A DNA stretch of 64,000 nt from JBBDIJ01 sp040880485 (GTDB lineage Bacteria > Bacteroidota > Rhodothermia > Balneolales > Balneolaceae): NCBI GenBank assembly GCA_040880485.1, contig JBBDIJ010000009.1:62001-126000 (forward strand), in the 5' to 3' direction. The notes under the pieces were generated by a model. The model saw only the letters and a program-made list of their open reading frames with translations, ran no database searches and was not told where the DNA came from. The translations under genes were made by a program, and so were the position numbers. Shown piece by piece: positions 35,439 to 44,536 of this stretch. Numbering within the stretch: the first letter of the stretch is position 1; each line of letters starts with the position of its first letter.

Positions 35439-36980
35439 TTAAGCATTTTCCTGTTCAGGGCGCATTTGCGGAAAAAAGAGTACATCCCTGATCGAATCAG
35501 AACCGGTTATGACCATTGCGAGTCGATCGATCCCGATTCCCAGTCCGGCGGCAGGAGGCATCCCATATTCAAGTGCGCGCAAAAAGTCCTGGTCCAGCTC
35601 CATCGCCTCTTCATCACCTTTGGCACGGAGTGCCGCTTGTTTTTCGAATCGCTCCCGCTGGTCTATCGGGTCATTCAGTTCCGAAAAAGCATTGGCAAGC
35701 TCCTTACCATTGCAGAACAGCTCAAATCTTTCTACCAACCCGGATTTTTCCCGATGTTTTTTTGCAAGTGGACTCATTTCGACAGGATAGTCTGTAATAA
35801 ACCAGGGTTGAACCAGATCGGGTTCAACCCGTTCACCAAAGATTTCGTCTATAAGTTTTGCTTCTCCCATGGATGGATCCGTCTCGACTCCCAGCTCTTT
35901 CGCAACATCCATGAGCTCACTTTTGGAGAGGCCTTTCAGGTTCTTACCGGTTGCCTCTTCGATGGCTTCGAAAAGGGGTGTTCTGGGCCATGGTGTTTTG
36001 AAATCGATCGTTTTCCCACTCTGTTCAATAATGGTGGTTCCATGAACGGCGAGAACTACATGTTCCAGCATTCGTTCGGTAAACTCCATCATCCATTCGT
36101 AATCCTTATACGCTACATAGAGCTCCATCTGGGTAAATTCCGGGTTATGAAAACGGGAGAGTCCTTCGTTCCGAAAATCTCTTGCAAATTCATAGACCCC
36201 GTCGAAGCCTCCTACAAGTAGCCGTTTAAGATAAAGCTCGTTTGCAATTCGGAGGTAGAGTTTCTGTTCGAGTGCGTTGTGCCAGGTTTCGAAGGGTTTC
36301 GCAGATGCACCTCCGTAAATTGGCTGAAGAACAGGGGTTTCTACCTCGAGATATCCGGATTGGTTCAGGAAGTCTCTCATCGCCTGCACCATCTGCGTAC
36401 GTTTGCGAAAGACGTCCCTGACATCGGGGTTTACAATCAAATCTACATATCTCTGTCTGTAGCGTTGCTCTTTGTCTGTAAATGCATCATACGTGGTCAC
36501 ATTTCCCTTTTCGTCCGCAATCTCTTTGGGAACAGGAATGGGTCGAACCGATTTCGAGAGCAGCTTAAACTGAGAAGCATGAATGGTCGTTTCGCCGGTT
36601 CTTGTTTTGAAGACGAAACCCCGGATTCCAACAATATCTCCGATATCGACCCATTTTTTAAACTGCTCATTGTAAGTATCCGTACCTATATCATCACGCC
36701 GGATATAGATCTGGATCGTTCCTTCGGAATCCTGAAGATTGAAAAACGACGCTTTCCCCATAATGCGGCGTGTCATAATACGTCCGGCTACGGAGACCTC
36801 CGTACCTGTAGATGGATCCTCTTCCCTGATCAGGTCCATTTCATAGTGCCGGATCTCTTTGCTTGAGTGGGAGACTTCCCAGCTGTGTGGGTAGGGATCG
36901 ACTCCGGAATTCCGAAGCTTTTCCAATTTCTCAAGGCGTATCGCCTGCTGTTCACTTGCTTTATCGTCGATACGGTTCAT
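35439..36980 (-). CDS. lysS: lysyl-tRNA synthetase, class II
   Basis: 513 residues: an N-terminal OB-fold tRNA-binding domain (about 60-160, SVAGRIMTRRIMGKASFFNL) and a class II catalytic core. The core carries motif 2 (FRNEGLSRFHNPEFTQMELY) and motif 3 (GLGIGIDRLAMV). GGASAKPFETWHN is the characteristic lysine-site loop. It charges tRNA-Lys. It is divergent from the phosphopantetheinyl transferase gene and upstream of the Lol permease gene. Confidence 0.97.
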   Translation of the reverse strand: MNRIDDKASEQQAIRLEKLEKLRNSGVDPYPHSWEVSHSSKEIRHYEMDLIREEDPSTGTEVSVAGRIMTRRIMGKASFFNLQDSEGTIQIYIRRDDIGTDTYNEQFKKWVDIGDIVGIRGFVFKTRTGETTIHASQFKLLSKSVRPIPVPKEIADEKGNVTTYDAFTDKEQRYRQRYVDLIVNPDVRDVFRKRTQMVQAMRDFLNQSGYLEVETPVLQPIYGGASAKPFETWHNALEQKLYLRIANELYLKRLLVGGFDGVYEFARDFRNEGLSRFHNPEFTQMELYVAYKDYEWMMEFTERMLEHVVLAVHGTTIIEQSGKTIDFKTPWPRTPLFEAIEEATGKNLKGLSKSELMDVAKELGVETDPSMGEAKLIDEIFGERVEPDLVQPWFITDYPVEMSPLAKKHREKSGLVERFELFCNGKELANAFSELNDPIDQRERFEKQAALRAKGDEEAMELDQDFLRALEYGMPPAAGLGIGIDRLAMVITGSDSIRDVLFFPQMRPEQENA

Positions 36981-37081
36981 ACTCTTATTCAGAAGATTTA
37001 TACGAATTGCAATATTTGTTATAAACCTTTGAAAATAACGAAAAGAGAGGGAAGATGTGTCGAATTGGGTAAGTGAGATCT

Positions 37082-37777
37082 ATGCCGGCTGACCGATGGG
37101 TTCAGTTTGATGGTTATTGTCAGTTTATCGAACTTCATGCTATGAGACAGATCGGACGACTCAGGGTGGTGACGCCGGAGCGAAGAGACCTGCCACCAGA
37201 TCTCTTTCTCTCGTTGGGACAGGTTGCAGAGGAGCACGGAAAACCGGGTTTGCGGAAGAATATTCGTGATTCAGAGAGCAGCTCCGGGCGGGATCTCTGC
37301 ACGGCTATGGTTCATGAAATCTTTGGAAAAAGTGAACCATTTAAAATTATGGACCACGGTATACAGAGTAAACCGACGGCTCAGTTGGGGGATCGTGTTC
37401 TGGAGATCTCCATTTCCCATACAAAGGGTCTCACCGGGTGTGCAGTTTCGGAGAATCGAACGGTGGGTCTGGATCTGGAACATGAAGGCCGTAAAGTCTC
37501 ATCCGGATTAGTTGAAAGGATTCGTTGCAGGCGTAACCCCGGCTGCGAGCCGGAGATCGATGCTATACGTTGCTGGACCATAAAGGAGGCGGTACTCAAG
37601 TGGAGCGGAACCGGATTACGTTCCCCGATGTCTGAGGTTGTAATCACCAGAATGGGAGATGAGGCATTTAAAGCGGTTGCCCCGGGAGGAGAGGAGGTTT
37701 ATGTGATCAGTTTTATATTTGAAAGGTACTGGGTGGCACTTGCCTATGATGATCCGGAGAAAGGAGGAGTTCTTTGA
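37082..37777 (+). CDS. 4'-phosphopantetheinyl transferase (Sfp-like)
   Basis: 231 residues. ISISHT (109-114), VGLDLE (128-133) and WTIKEAVLKW (165-174) are the three motifs of the Sfp/AcpT superfamily that bind CoA and Mg2+. It converts apo carrier proteins to holo form. I start at the ATG at 37082; the in-frame GTG at 37073 adds three residues. It leads a coupled run: its stop overlaps the start of the DUF2520 gene, which itself overlaps the alkyltransferase-like gene. Confidence 0.88.
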   Translation: MPADRWVQFDGYCQFIELHAMRQIGRLRVVTPERRDLPPDLFLSLGQVAEEHGKPGLRKNIRDSESSSGRDLCTAMVHEIFGKSEPFKIMDHGIQSKPTAQLGDRVLEISISHTKGLTGCAVSENRTVGLDLEHEGRKVSSGLVERIRCRRNPGCEPEIDAIRCWTIKEAVLKWSGTGLRSPMSEVVITRMGDEAFKAVAPGGEEVYVISFIFERYWVALAYDDPEKGGVL

Positions 37778-38673
37778 AAATTTCAGACATTTCGATCATT
37801 GGTCCAGGGGCACTAGGATCACCGCTTCTGTCTGCTCTGCTTCTTGCCGGTTACCCGATCCACTCTGTCTGGTCCAGATCTCCGGAAAAATGCCGGCTGG
37901 CCAGAGAGGCGGAAAAAGTTGAGCTAAATAGTGGTTTCCCGGAAGAACCCTCTTATGTTGGCCAGGTACTGTTCTTAACAGTTCCGGATGATGAGATCGG
38001 GAGCCTCGCCACCCGCCTTGCCGGGTCGGGAGATCGTTGGGCGGGCCGGATGGTGGTGCACTGTTCCGGGAATGAATCATCTGAATTACTGGCTCCTCTT
38101 CAGGAGAGAGGAGCAGTGACGCTATCCATGCACCCCCTGCAAACTTTTGTGCGAAAGGAGGTTGTATCGGGAAATGCATCGAGTGATGCAGAGTTGTTCA
38201 GAGAGATAACCATTACCATTGAAGGCGAAAATGCAGTGGCCCGCAGAGAACTGACTAAACTGGTAGAACGACTGGGAGCAAGAGCACTTCCGTTAGACAG
38301 GGATCAGAAGCGAAAGTTGCATCTGGCTGCTGTGTTTTTATCGAACTACGTAGTTTCCCTTGGCGAGATAGCCGACAGGATTATACGTGATGCAATGGAC
38401 GGAGAGTCGGCCCGCATTCTGCAACCCTTGTTGCAACAGACGGTGCATAATATGGATCGCGAAGACCTGAGCGGGGCTCTGTCGGGACCGATAGCCAGAG
38501 GAGATACGAGAAGCGTAAACAGACACCTCTCACTGGTTCGGGAAAATCCTCTATTGGACAAGCTTTACAGACATCTTGGGTCCGTTGCACTGGAGTTGGC
38601 TCGGCGAAAAGGTTCTATTGATATGTCAGCTGCAGAGAAATTGAAGGAGTATTTCGAGGGTTCAGATGAGTGA
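37774..38673 (+). CDS. DUF2520 Rossmann-fold protein
   Basis: 299 residues: an N-terminal NAD(P)-binding Rossmann domain (ISIIGPGALGSPL at 7-19, resembling F420-dependent NADP oxidoreductases) and a helical DUF2520 domain from about 140 (ITIEGENAVARRELTKLV, KRKLHLAAVFLSNYV). No enzymatic activity is established for the family. The only sensible start is a TTG at 37774 that overlaps the stop of the preceding gene (TTGA). Its 3' end overlaps the next gene by 8 bases. Confidence 0.82.
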   Translation: MKISDISIIGPGALGSPLLSALLLAGYPIHSVWSRSPEKCRLAREAEKVELNSGFPEEPSYVGQVLFLTVPDDEIGSLATRLAGSGDRWAGRMVVHCSGNESSELLAPLQERGAVTLSMHPLQTFVRKEVVSGNASSDAELFREITITIEGENAVARRELTKLVERLGARALPLDRDQKRKLHLAAVFLSNYVVSLGEIADRIIRDAMDGESARILQPLLQQTVHNMDREDLSGALSGPIARGDTRSVNRHLSLVRENPLLDKLYRHLGSVALELARRKGSIDMSAAEKLKEYFEGSDE

Positions 38674-38989
38674 TTCCGATTTCTATGAAAAGGTCTATAG
38701 CGTGGTAGAACGAATTCCGTACGGCAAGGTGACTACCTATGGTGCCATTGCACGAACGATTGGCCTCGTTTCCTCTGCAAGAATGGTTGGCTATGCACTT
38801 CAGAGAACGGCAGGTAAAGAGGATTCGTTACCGGCCCATCGTGTTGTTAATCGGTTGGGAGAGCTTACCGGACACCATTCGTTTCCAGGAGACACCATGA
38901 GAGAGCGACTCATTCAGGAGGGTATTGCCTTTACAGAAACATATCGTGTAGACCTCACCCGGCACTTCTGGAATCCATCGGAAGGGTAG
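38666..38989 (+). CDS. alkyltransferase-like protein (MGMT family, Cys replaced by Ala)
   Basis: A 107-residue DNA-binding MGMT C-domain-like protein. Where O6-alkylguanine transferases have PCHRV this one has PAHRV (56-60), the defining feature of alkyltransferase-like (ATL) proteins: they bind alkylated guanine and pass it to nucleotide excision repair instead of removing the alkyl group. The helix-turn-helix (YGAIARTIGLVSSARMVGYA) is intact. Its start overlaps the DUF2520 gene by 8 bases, indicating coupled translation. Confidence 0.88.
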   Translation: MSDSDFYEKVYSVVERIPYGKVTTYGAIARTIGLVSSARMVGYALQRTAGKEDSLPAHRVVNRLGELTGHHSFPGDTMRERLIQEGIAFTETYRVDLTRHFWNPSEG

Positions 38990-39070
38990 CCCTCCTACAG
39001 TATCTCTCTCCAAAAATAGCTACCTTTCATCTCAATTTTTTTAGTGAAATCACAGCCGTCAGATTGGATA

Positions 39071-39724
39071 ATGAAGGATGTAGAGGATGCCGCAATGAAC
39101 ACAATACCTGACAACACGGACAGAGAAGAGCTCTGTTATCCGTTGATGGAAGATTTTCTGACGATACAGGGAGAGGGGGTCTATAGCGGGTATGCAGCCT
39201 GGTTTATTCGTCTTGCGGGTTGTGATGTAGGGTGCTGGTGGTGTGATGTAAAGGAGAGCTGGGACGAATCGGCTCACCCTGTTGTGTCGCTGGAAAAGAT
39301 CGGTGAACGTGCAGCCGCGAGCGGTGCTCCGATCGTAGTGGTTACCGGAGGAGAGCCTCTTTTGCACAATTTGAATCCACTTACAGACCTATTGCATTCG
39401 AAGGGGATGAGGGTCCACCTTGAGACGAGTGGTTCCTCCCCGTTAACCGGATCATTCGACTGGATCACATTGTCGCCCAAAAGATTCAAAAAGCCTCTTC
39501 CTGAGATTTACGATGCAGTTGATGAGTTAAAGATTGTGGTTCTTAAAAATCGGGATCTGCGCTGGGCCGAGGAGATGTCTGAATTCTGCCCCGCCGGGGT
39601 GGCGCGGCTGCTTCAGCCGGAATGGGAAACGCCAGAATCAATAGAACTTATCACTGAGTACATAAAGAGAAATCCGCAATGGAGGGTGAGCCTTCAGACC
39701 CATAAATTTATGAATATCCCCTGA
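39071..39724 (+). CDS. queE: 7-carboxy-7-deazaguanine synthase
   Basis: A radical SAM enzyme of the queuosine/deazapurine pathway, about 217 residues from ATG 39071 (GTG 39044 and ATG 39095 are alternatives). FLTIQGEGVYSG (29-40) and the cluster motif C51-DVG-C55-WW-C58-D identify QueE. VVTGGEPLL follows as the SAM-binding GGE motif. It converts carboxytetrahydropterin to CDG. The other queuosine genes are not in this window. It stands between the ATL and SDR genes on the same strand. Confidence 0.92.
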   Translation: MKDVEDAAMNTIPDNTDREELCYPLMEDFLTIQGEGVYSGYAAWFIRLAGCDVGCWWCDVKESWDESAHPVVSLEKIGERAAASGAPIVVVTGGEPLLHNLNPLTDLLHSKGMRVHLETSGSSPLTGSFDWITLSPKRFKKPLPEIYDAVDELKIVVLKNRDLRWAEEMSEFCPAGVARLLQPEWETPESIELITEYIKRNPQWRVSLQTHKFMNIP

Positions 39725-39776
39725 TTTGGCTCGTTATAGTAGCCTGTTGAGGATTATGATAAACAGAGTCGGGTGA

Positions 39777-40523
39777 ATGAAAGAGATAAATATGAGCCGG
39801 AAAGAACGATTTGATGATTCAGCTGTAGTCATTACCGGGGCTAGTCGCGGAATTGGAAGAGAGATAGCACTCGCCTTTGCCGGCACTACCGGGCATCCGC
39901 TTTGGCTGATTGCAAGAGACACCGGAGCCCTGGAGTCCGTTCGGGGGGAGTGCCTGGAAAAGGGGGCTTCCAGTGTTGAGTTTTCGGCTTGTGATCTGAC
40001 TGATTCCGACGGGGTGAAAACGTTGATGTATCCAGATGGGTTCCCTGCACCGGGAATATTGGTAAACAATGCCGGAACATTCCTTCTGAAAAGACTTGAA
40101 AAGACGACTCCTGAAGAGTTCAGGCAGCAGTGGGAGATCAATACGCTGGCCCCGTTTCAGCTGGCCATGAAACTCTTACCACTCATGAGAAGTGTGGAGC
40201 GCGGTCTCGTACTGCAAATATCATCGATTGGGGCTCTGACCGGCCTGGAGCGGAGTGGAGCCTACTCTTCGTCAAAGCATGCTGTTTTAGGATTCAGTCG
40301 CTCTCTGAGAAAGGAGCTTGAAGGAAGCAGAATTGCGGTGACAGCACTGAATCTGGGCCAGACGATGTCCACATCCTGGGAAGGTGTGGATGTGGATCCA
40401 TCAGAATTGATAGACCCGGCTGATGTAGGTCAGTTTATTGTGGCCGTCAGCCGCCTTTCATGGCGAACTGTGGCCGGTGAAATAACACTTCATCCATCCG
40501 GTGGCCGAAGAAGCCCGGACTGA
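39777..40523 (+). CDS. short-chain dehydrogenase/reductase
   Basis: A 248-residue classical SDR: NAD(P)-binding GASRGIG (21-27), NNAG (97-100), and the catalytic Ser149/150, Tyr163 and Lys167 in LQISSIGALTG...SGAYSSSKHA. A second possible start is the ATG at 39792. Substrate cannot be deduced; 3-ketoacyl reductase-like or sugar/sterol activities are equally possible. It is convergent with purC (six bases between stops). Confidence 0.85.
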   Translation: MKEINMSRKERFDDSAVVITGASRGIGREIALAFAGTTGHPLWLIARDTGALESVRGECLEKGASSVEFSACDLTDSDGVKTLMYPDGFPAPGILVNNAGTFLLKRLEKTTPEEFRQQWEINTLAPFQLAMKLLPLMRSVERGLVLQISSIGALTGLERSGAYSSSKHAVLGFSRSLRKELEGSRIAVTALNLGQTMSTSWEGVDVDPSELIDPADVGQFIVAVSRLSWRTVAGEITLHPSGGRRSPD

Positions 40524-40529
40524 ATCTGA

Positions 40530-41495
40530 TCAAAGTTGCGTAAGAACTCTGTCGATTTCACGATCCGCATCTTCTGGCAGCTGAGGATCGAAAGATTGCC
40601 CTGTGAGGATTTCGAAAAGCTCTGCATAACGCTGATAGATACTCCAGCGGAGCGAGTCGGGCAGTGAGGGAAGAGTCTCTCCCGGCTTGCCCTGAAAGTT
40701 TTTATCCATCAACCACTCTCTCAGAAACTCCTTTGAGAGCTGCTTTTGAGGCTCATTCGATTCGAGTCGTTCGTGATACCCGTCGGCATAGAAATATCTG
40801 GATGAGTCGGTAGTGTGCACTTCATCGATCAGGGTGAGTTCTCCCTGATGAAGACCAAACTCATATTTAGTGTCTACAAGTATGAGGCCCTCTCTTTCGG
40901 CAATCGAGGAACCCCTTTCAAACAGTTGAAATGCAACTTCTCTGATCCGGTGCCAAAGTTCAGGGTCTACAATTCTTTTTTTGAGAATCTCCTGCTCCGA
41001 AATGTCTTCGTCATGGCCTTCGACTGCTTTGGTTGCCGGTGTAAGGATCGGCTGATCAAAACGTTCGTGCTCTTTCATATCCGATGGGAGTGGAACACCG
41101 CAAAGCATCCTTTTACCAGATTGCCAGGTACGCCAGGCGTGACCTGTAAGATACCCTCTAACAACGACTTCTATAGGTATCGGGTCGCACTTTTTAGCCA
41201 CGGTTACATTGGGGTGTGGTACAGACAATATGTGTGTGGGAATCAGATCTTCCACTTTTCTGAAAGAGAACTCTGCCAGCCGGTTCAAAATCTGTCCTTT
41301 GAAGGGAATGGCCTCCTTCATAATATGGTCGAATGCAGAAATCCGGTCGGTGACGACGATGGCCAGCCGCTTCTCATCGAGGCTGTACACATCACGTACC
41401 TTGCCCCGGTAAGGCTCGTCAAAAGAGGGCAGACGGGTTGAGTGGATACAGCTGTTGAGAGACTGTTTTATCCAGTGATCAGGGGAGCTGGTCAT
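40530..41495 (-). CDS. purC: phosphoribosylaminoimidazole-succinocarboxamide synthase
   Basis: SAICAR synthetase of purine biosynthesis, 321 residues, the long ADE1-like form. Signatures include YRGKVRDVYSLD (P-loop-like ATP site), PIEVVVRGYLTGHAW and LILVDTKYEFG. Its ATG overlaps the stop of the LacI-type regulator gene by 4 bases (ATGA), so the two are translationally coupled, an unusual partner for a purine gene. Confidence 0.96.
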   Translation of the reverse strand: MTSSPDHWIKQSLNSCIHSTRLPSFDEPYRGKVRDVYSLDEKRLAIVVTDRISAFDHIMKEAIPFKGQILNRLAEFSFRKVEDLIPTHILSVPHPNVTVAKKCDPIPIEVVVRGYLTGHAWRTWQSGKRMLCGVPLPSDMKEHERFDQPILTPATKAVEGHDEDISEQEILKKRIVDPELWHRIREVAFQLFERGSSIAEREGLILVDTKYEFGLHQGELTLIDEVHTTDSSRYFYADGYHERLESNEPQKQLSKEFLREWLMDKNFQGKPGETLPSLPDSLRWSIYQRYAELFEILTGQSFDPQLPEDADREIDRVLTQL

Positions 41496-42514
41496 ACTGC
41501 TTTTCTGGTTGAATTTCTGGGAACCAATACCGGGTCCAGTGTGGTTTGCATCGGTTTTAGATCGGGGTTTTTAATAATCTCAGACAACCTTTTTGTTGCA
41601 CGAATTCCAACGCTGTGCATCTGTTGATCTATAGTTGTCAGATCCAGATATCGTGACAGTTTAATATTGTCGTAGCCCATGATGGCAATATCTTCAGGAA
41701 CTTTCATGCCTAATCCGCTCAGGGCATATAGAGCACCGACGGCCTGGGTGTCGTTAAGTGCAAATAGAGCTTCGGGAAACTCTCCCCGCTTCTGAAACTC
41801 ATAGATCGCTTCAAAACCCGCTTCTTCCGTAAATCCGGCATGTTTTGTGCTGTGGCCACTTACAAAAAGTGAATCGCTGACCGGTAAACGGTGATCCAGC
41901 AACGCCTGCTTAAAGCCACGAAGCCTCTCTCTGGATGCCTGCGTAGCGATGGCGGGCAAGATGGCACCCAGACGTGAGTACCCCTGCCCGATCAGATGTT
42001 CGGCGGCCATATAGCCGCCTTTGTAGTCATTCAGTTCGAAGTAGTCGTATGACGGATGTGCTGTGGCAATCAAGACGGCAGGGATTCCGGAACTCTGAAG
42101 TCTCTCGTCCACATTGTCGCTTATTTCAATAGAGATGACGATGACAGCATCGGCCGTACCACGGTCAAAAAAGTTCTCAACAGCCTCTGCCGGATTTTTG
42201 GAACCGGTATTGTAGATGATGATATCTAGATCCATCTCCTGGATTTCATCTTTAACCCCTTTGAGAACCTCATTGTAGAAAGGGGTGGTAAAAGAGGGGA
42301 CTGCAATAGCCAGCATCTGGGGCTTCCTGCTTGCAAGATGTCTGGCACTTACCTGCGGACGAAATCGCAGCTCTTTAATCGCCTCATCTACCTTGCGCCT
42401 TGTATCTTCAGAAACATTGGGAGAGCTATTCAGAACTCTGGAGACAGTGGATATGGCGACACCGGCGCGTTCTGCGACATCATAGATTGTAATCTTCTTG
42501 AATCTTGAACTCAT
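41492..42514 (-). CDS. LacI/GalR-family transcriptional regulator
   Basis: 340 residues: an N-terminal helix-turn-helix and hinge (ITIYDVAERAGVAISTVSRV, 8-27) and a periplasmic-binding-protein-like sensor domain. It is divergent from murQ with about 210 bases between the starts, so control of the murQ unit is a reasonable guess, and its stop is coupled to the purC start. LacI family members usually respond to sugars or, as in PurR, to purines. The neighbours make both options possible here. Confidence 0.9.
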   Translation of the reverse strand: MSSRFKKITIYDVAERAGVAISTVSRVLNSSPNVSEDTRRKVDEAIKELRFRPQVSARHLASRKPQMLAIAVPSFTTPFYNEVLKGVKDEIQEMDLDIIIYNTGSKNPAEAVENFFDRGTADAVIVISIEISDNVDERLQSSGIPAVLIATAHPSYDYFELNDYKGGYMAAEHLIGQGYSRLGAILPAIATQASRERLRGFKQALLDHRLPVSDSLFVSGHSTKHAGFTEEAGFEAIYEFQKRGEFPEALFALNDTQAVGALYALSGLGMKVPEDIAIMGYDNIKLSRYLDLTTIDQQMHSVGIRATKRLSEIIKNPDLKPMQTTLDPVLVPRNSTRKAV

Positions 42515-42725
42515 TGGGGCCCTCCCCGTTCATCACTGTCATCTCTTCCATCGAGAATATAATGTAAAAAGAGTGAACCGCAGGAACCAATTTTCCAGGC
42601 CGGCAGCGTTAAAAATAGTGTACGGTTGTAATTTTTGATTGGAGGAAATAACTCCGGAGTTACGTGCTTACAAGGCGATCGGTTATATTCCGTATTGCCT
42701 GAATCTGTACAGAAGCAATTTCTAT

Positions 42726-43688
42726 ATGAGCAGAAAAGATAATGACATCAAACCACCGATCTATTACCGGTTAAAGGAGTTGCTCACAGAGCAGCGGAAC
42801 CCGAATACAAATCGGATCGACCTTGCTACCCCGCGCGAGATTGTTGAGATGATCCACAGGGAGGATCTGACGGTTGCAGAAAAAGTGGGTACTAGGCTGG
42901 ACCAGATCGCACTTGCAGTGGAGTGGGTTTCCGAATCTCTGCGTAGTGGAGGCAGACTGCTCTACTTTGGCGCCGGGACAAGTGGACGCCTGGGAGTACT
43001 GGATGCAGCAGAGTGCCCTCCCACATTCGGAACGCCACCGCATCTGGTTCAGGGCTTCATCGCGGGAGGCCCGGAGGCGATGTTTAAAGCGCGAGAGGGA
43101 GTGGAGGATAGTGCAGACTCGGGCAGGGACGCCGTAGCTGATGTGAATGCACAATCTCCCGATGTTGTTTGTGGTCTGGCTGCGAGCGGCAGAACACCCT
43201 GGGTAGCAGGCGCCTTGAAAGAGGCCGCAAAAAGGGGTTGCAGAACTCTGGCCGTTATTACGGTGCCGGAAAAACAGGCTAGGTTGAGTGCAGATCTGAT
43301 TATCGATATACCGGTGGGGCCTGAACCGTTGACTGGAAGCACCCGGATGAAGAGTGCAACAGCGCAGAAAATGGTGCTCAATATGATTACGACCGGAGCC
43401 ATGATCCGACAGGGCAAAGTGTATGAAAATGTGATGGTGGATCTGATGTTAACGAACCAAAAACTGGAGGAGCGTGCAAAACGAATATTAATGCACTTCA
43501 CTTCTCTCTCATACAGTGAATCGGAAGATCTGTTGAAGAAGGCAAAGGGGAATGTAAAAACTGCAATTATCATGCATTTCGGAGGGCTGAACCAATCCGG
43601 TGCTTCTGCTCTTCTGGATAAAGAGGGAGGCTTTGTGCGGAAGGCTCTTGAATCGTTGCCCAACCACGATCATCTGGAGGATAAATGA
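42726..43688 (+). CDS. murQ: N-acetylmuramic acid 6-phosphate etherase
   Basis: 320 residues from ATG 42726; the frame upstream is open but begins only with a TTG. The SIS domain has FGAGTSGRLGVLDAAECPPT (81-100), in which the Glu of AECPPT is the catalytic base. It cleaves the D-lactyl ether of MurNAc-6-P in peptidoglycan recycling. The stop overlaps the start of the TonB-like gene (ATGA). Amino-sugar kinase or transporter genes are not adjacent. Confidence 0.94.
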   Translation: MSRKDNDIKPPIYYRLKELLTEQRNPNTNRIDLATPREIVEMIHREDLTVAEKVGTRLDQIALAVEWVSESLRSGGRLLYFGAGTSGRLGVLDAAECPPTFGTPPHLVQGFIAGGPEAMFKAREGVEDSADSGRDAVADVNAQSPDVVCGLAASGRTPWVAGALKEAAKRGCRTLAVITVPEKQARLSADLIIDIPVGPEPLTGSTRMKSATAQKMVLNMITTGAMIRQGKVYENVMVDLMLTNQKLEERAKRILMHFTSLSYSESEDLLKKAKGNVKTAIIMHFGGLNQSGASALLDKEGGFVRKALESLPNHDHLEDK

Positions 43689-44365
43689 GCCAGATTCGGG
43701 AGAGGCATGGAATGGACCCGGAAGAGTCATACAGACACCGAATTTTAGCGGGCCTGGCACTGGTGTTGTTTGTGTCTGTCCTCATCGTCAGATTTTGGCC
43801 AGTAGAGGAGAAAAGTGCTCCGGATATGCCCTCGTTTAATTTTACGGAACAGGCTCTGATTGATGATATTCATATCACAAGACAGGAGAGTTCACCCGCT
43901 CCACCTCCGGTTCCAAGCCATCCGCAACCGGTTCCTGTGGACGAGATAATTGATGCAGAACTTGAGATTGATGAATCGGTTCTGAATATTGATTTTCCGG
44001 ATCTGCCGGATGAGCTGGGAACGGCACTGGACGGAGAGGAAGATGTGATTGTCAGCGACCCGCAACTTCCACCGACTGTAACCAAGATTGTGGAACCTCA
44101 TGTTCCCGATCTCCCTGCTGAGTTGAGAGGCAGAGTAGAGATGTTTGTCAATTTTCTTGTAGATGCAGACGGCCAGGTCGAGGAAGCGAGTATTACCGAA
44201 ATCCGAGTATATGAAGAGGATCTGCGCAATTATGAGGTTCTTCCCTTTATTCAATATGGGTTAATGTCTGCAACTCTTCAGTCGGCCATGCTATGGGAGT
44301 TTCGCCCGGCAAGGGATCAGGGTACGGGTGTAAGAACCTACACTGTGCACCGTTTCAACTATTGA
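43685..44365 (+). CDS. TonB C-terminal-like membrane-anchored protein
   Basis: 226 residues: a cytoplasmic start, one transmembrane helix (about 21-41), a Pro-rich linker (SSPAPPPVPSHPQPVPVDE), an acidic segment and a C-terminal TonB-like beta domain (VEMFVNFLVDADGQVEEASI, MLWEFRPARDQGTGVRTYTV). This is the build of a TonB or energy transducer, although the usual TonB YP motif is weak. It is translationally coupled to murQ (ATGA), so it may serve a receptor for cell-wall fragments; that is inference. tRNA-Ser follows. Confidence 0.7.
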   Translation: MSQIRERHGMDPEESYRHRILAGLALVLFVSVLIVRFWPVEEKSAPDMPSFNFTEQALIDDIHITRQESSPAPPPVPSHPQPVPVDEIIDAELEIDESVLNIDFPDLPDELGTALDGEEDVIVSDPQLPPTVTKIVEPHVPDLPAELRGRVEMFVNFLVDADGQVEEASITEIRVYEEDLRNYEVLPFIQYGLMSATLQSAMLWEFRPARDQGTGVRTYTVHRFNY

Positions 44366-44404
44366 TGATAGACGTTGAACTGCCTATCTTCAGCCTCACT
44401 TCAC

Positions 44405-44493
44405 GGAGAGGTGCCGGAGCGGTCGAACGGGCTCGCCTGGAAAGCGTGTGTACCTTGAAAAAGGTACCGAGGGTTCGAATCCCTCCCTCTCCG
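44405..44493 (+). tRNA. tRNA-Ser (anticodon GGA)
   Basis: 89 bases with a class II variable arm. The acceptor GGAGAGG (44405-44411) pairs with CCTCTCC (44486-44492), discriminator G. The anticodon loop CTGGAAA gives anticodon GGA at 44439-44441 (reads UCC/UCU). The T-loop GGTTCGAATCC is typical. The variable arm is a hairpin (TACCTTGAAAAAGGTA). CCA is not encoded. Confidence 0.96.
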
Positions 44494-44536
44494 CAACCTA
44501 TCTGACGTATATACTACAGACTTTTACAACGCTCAA

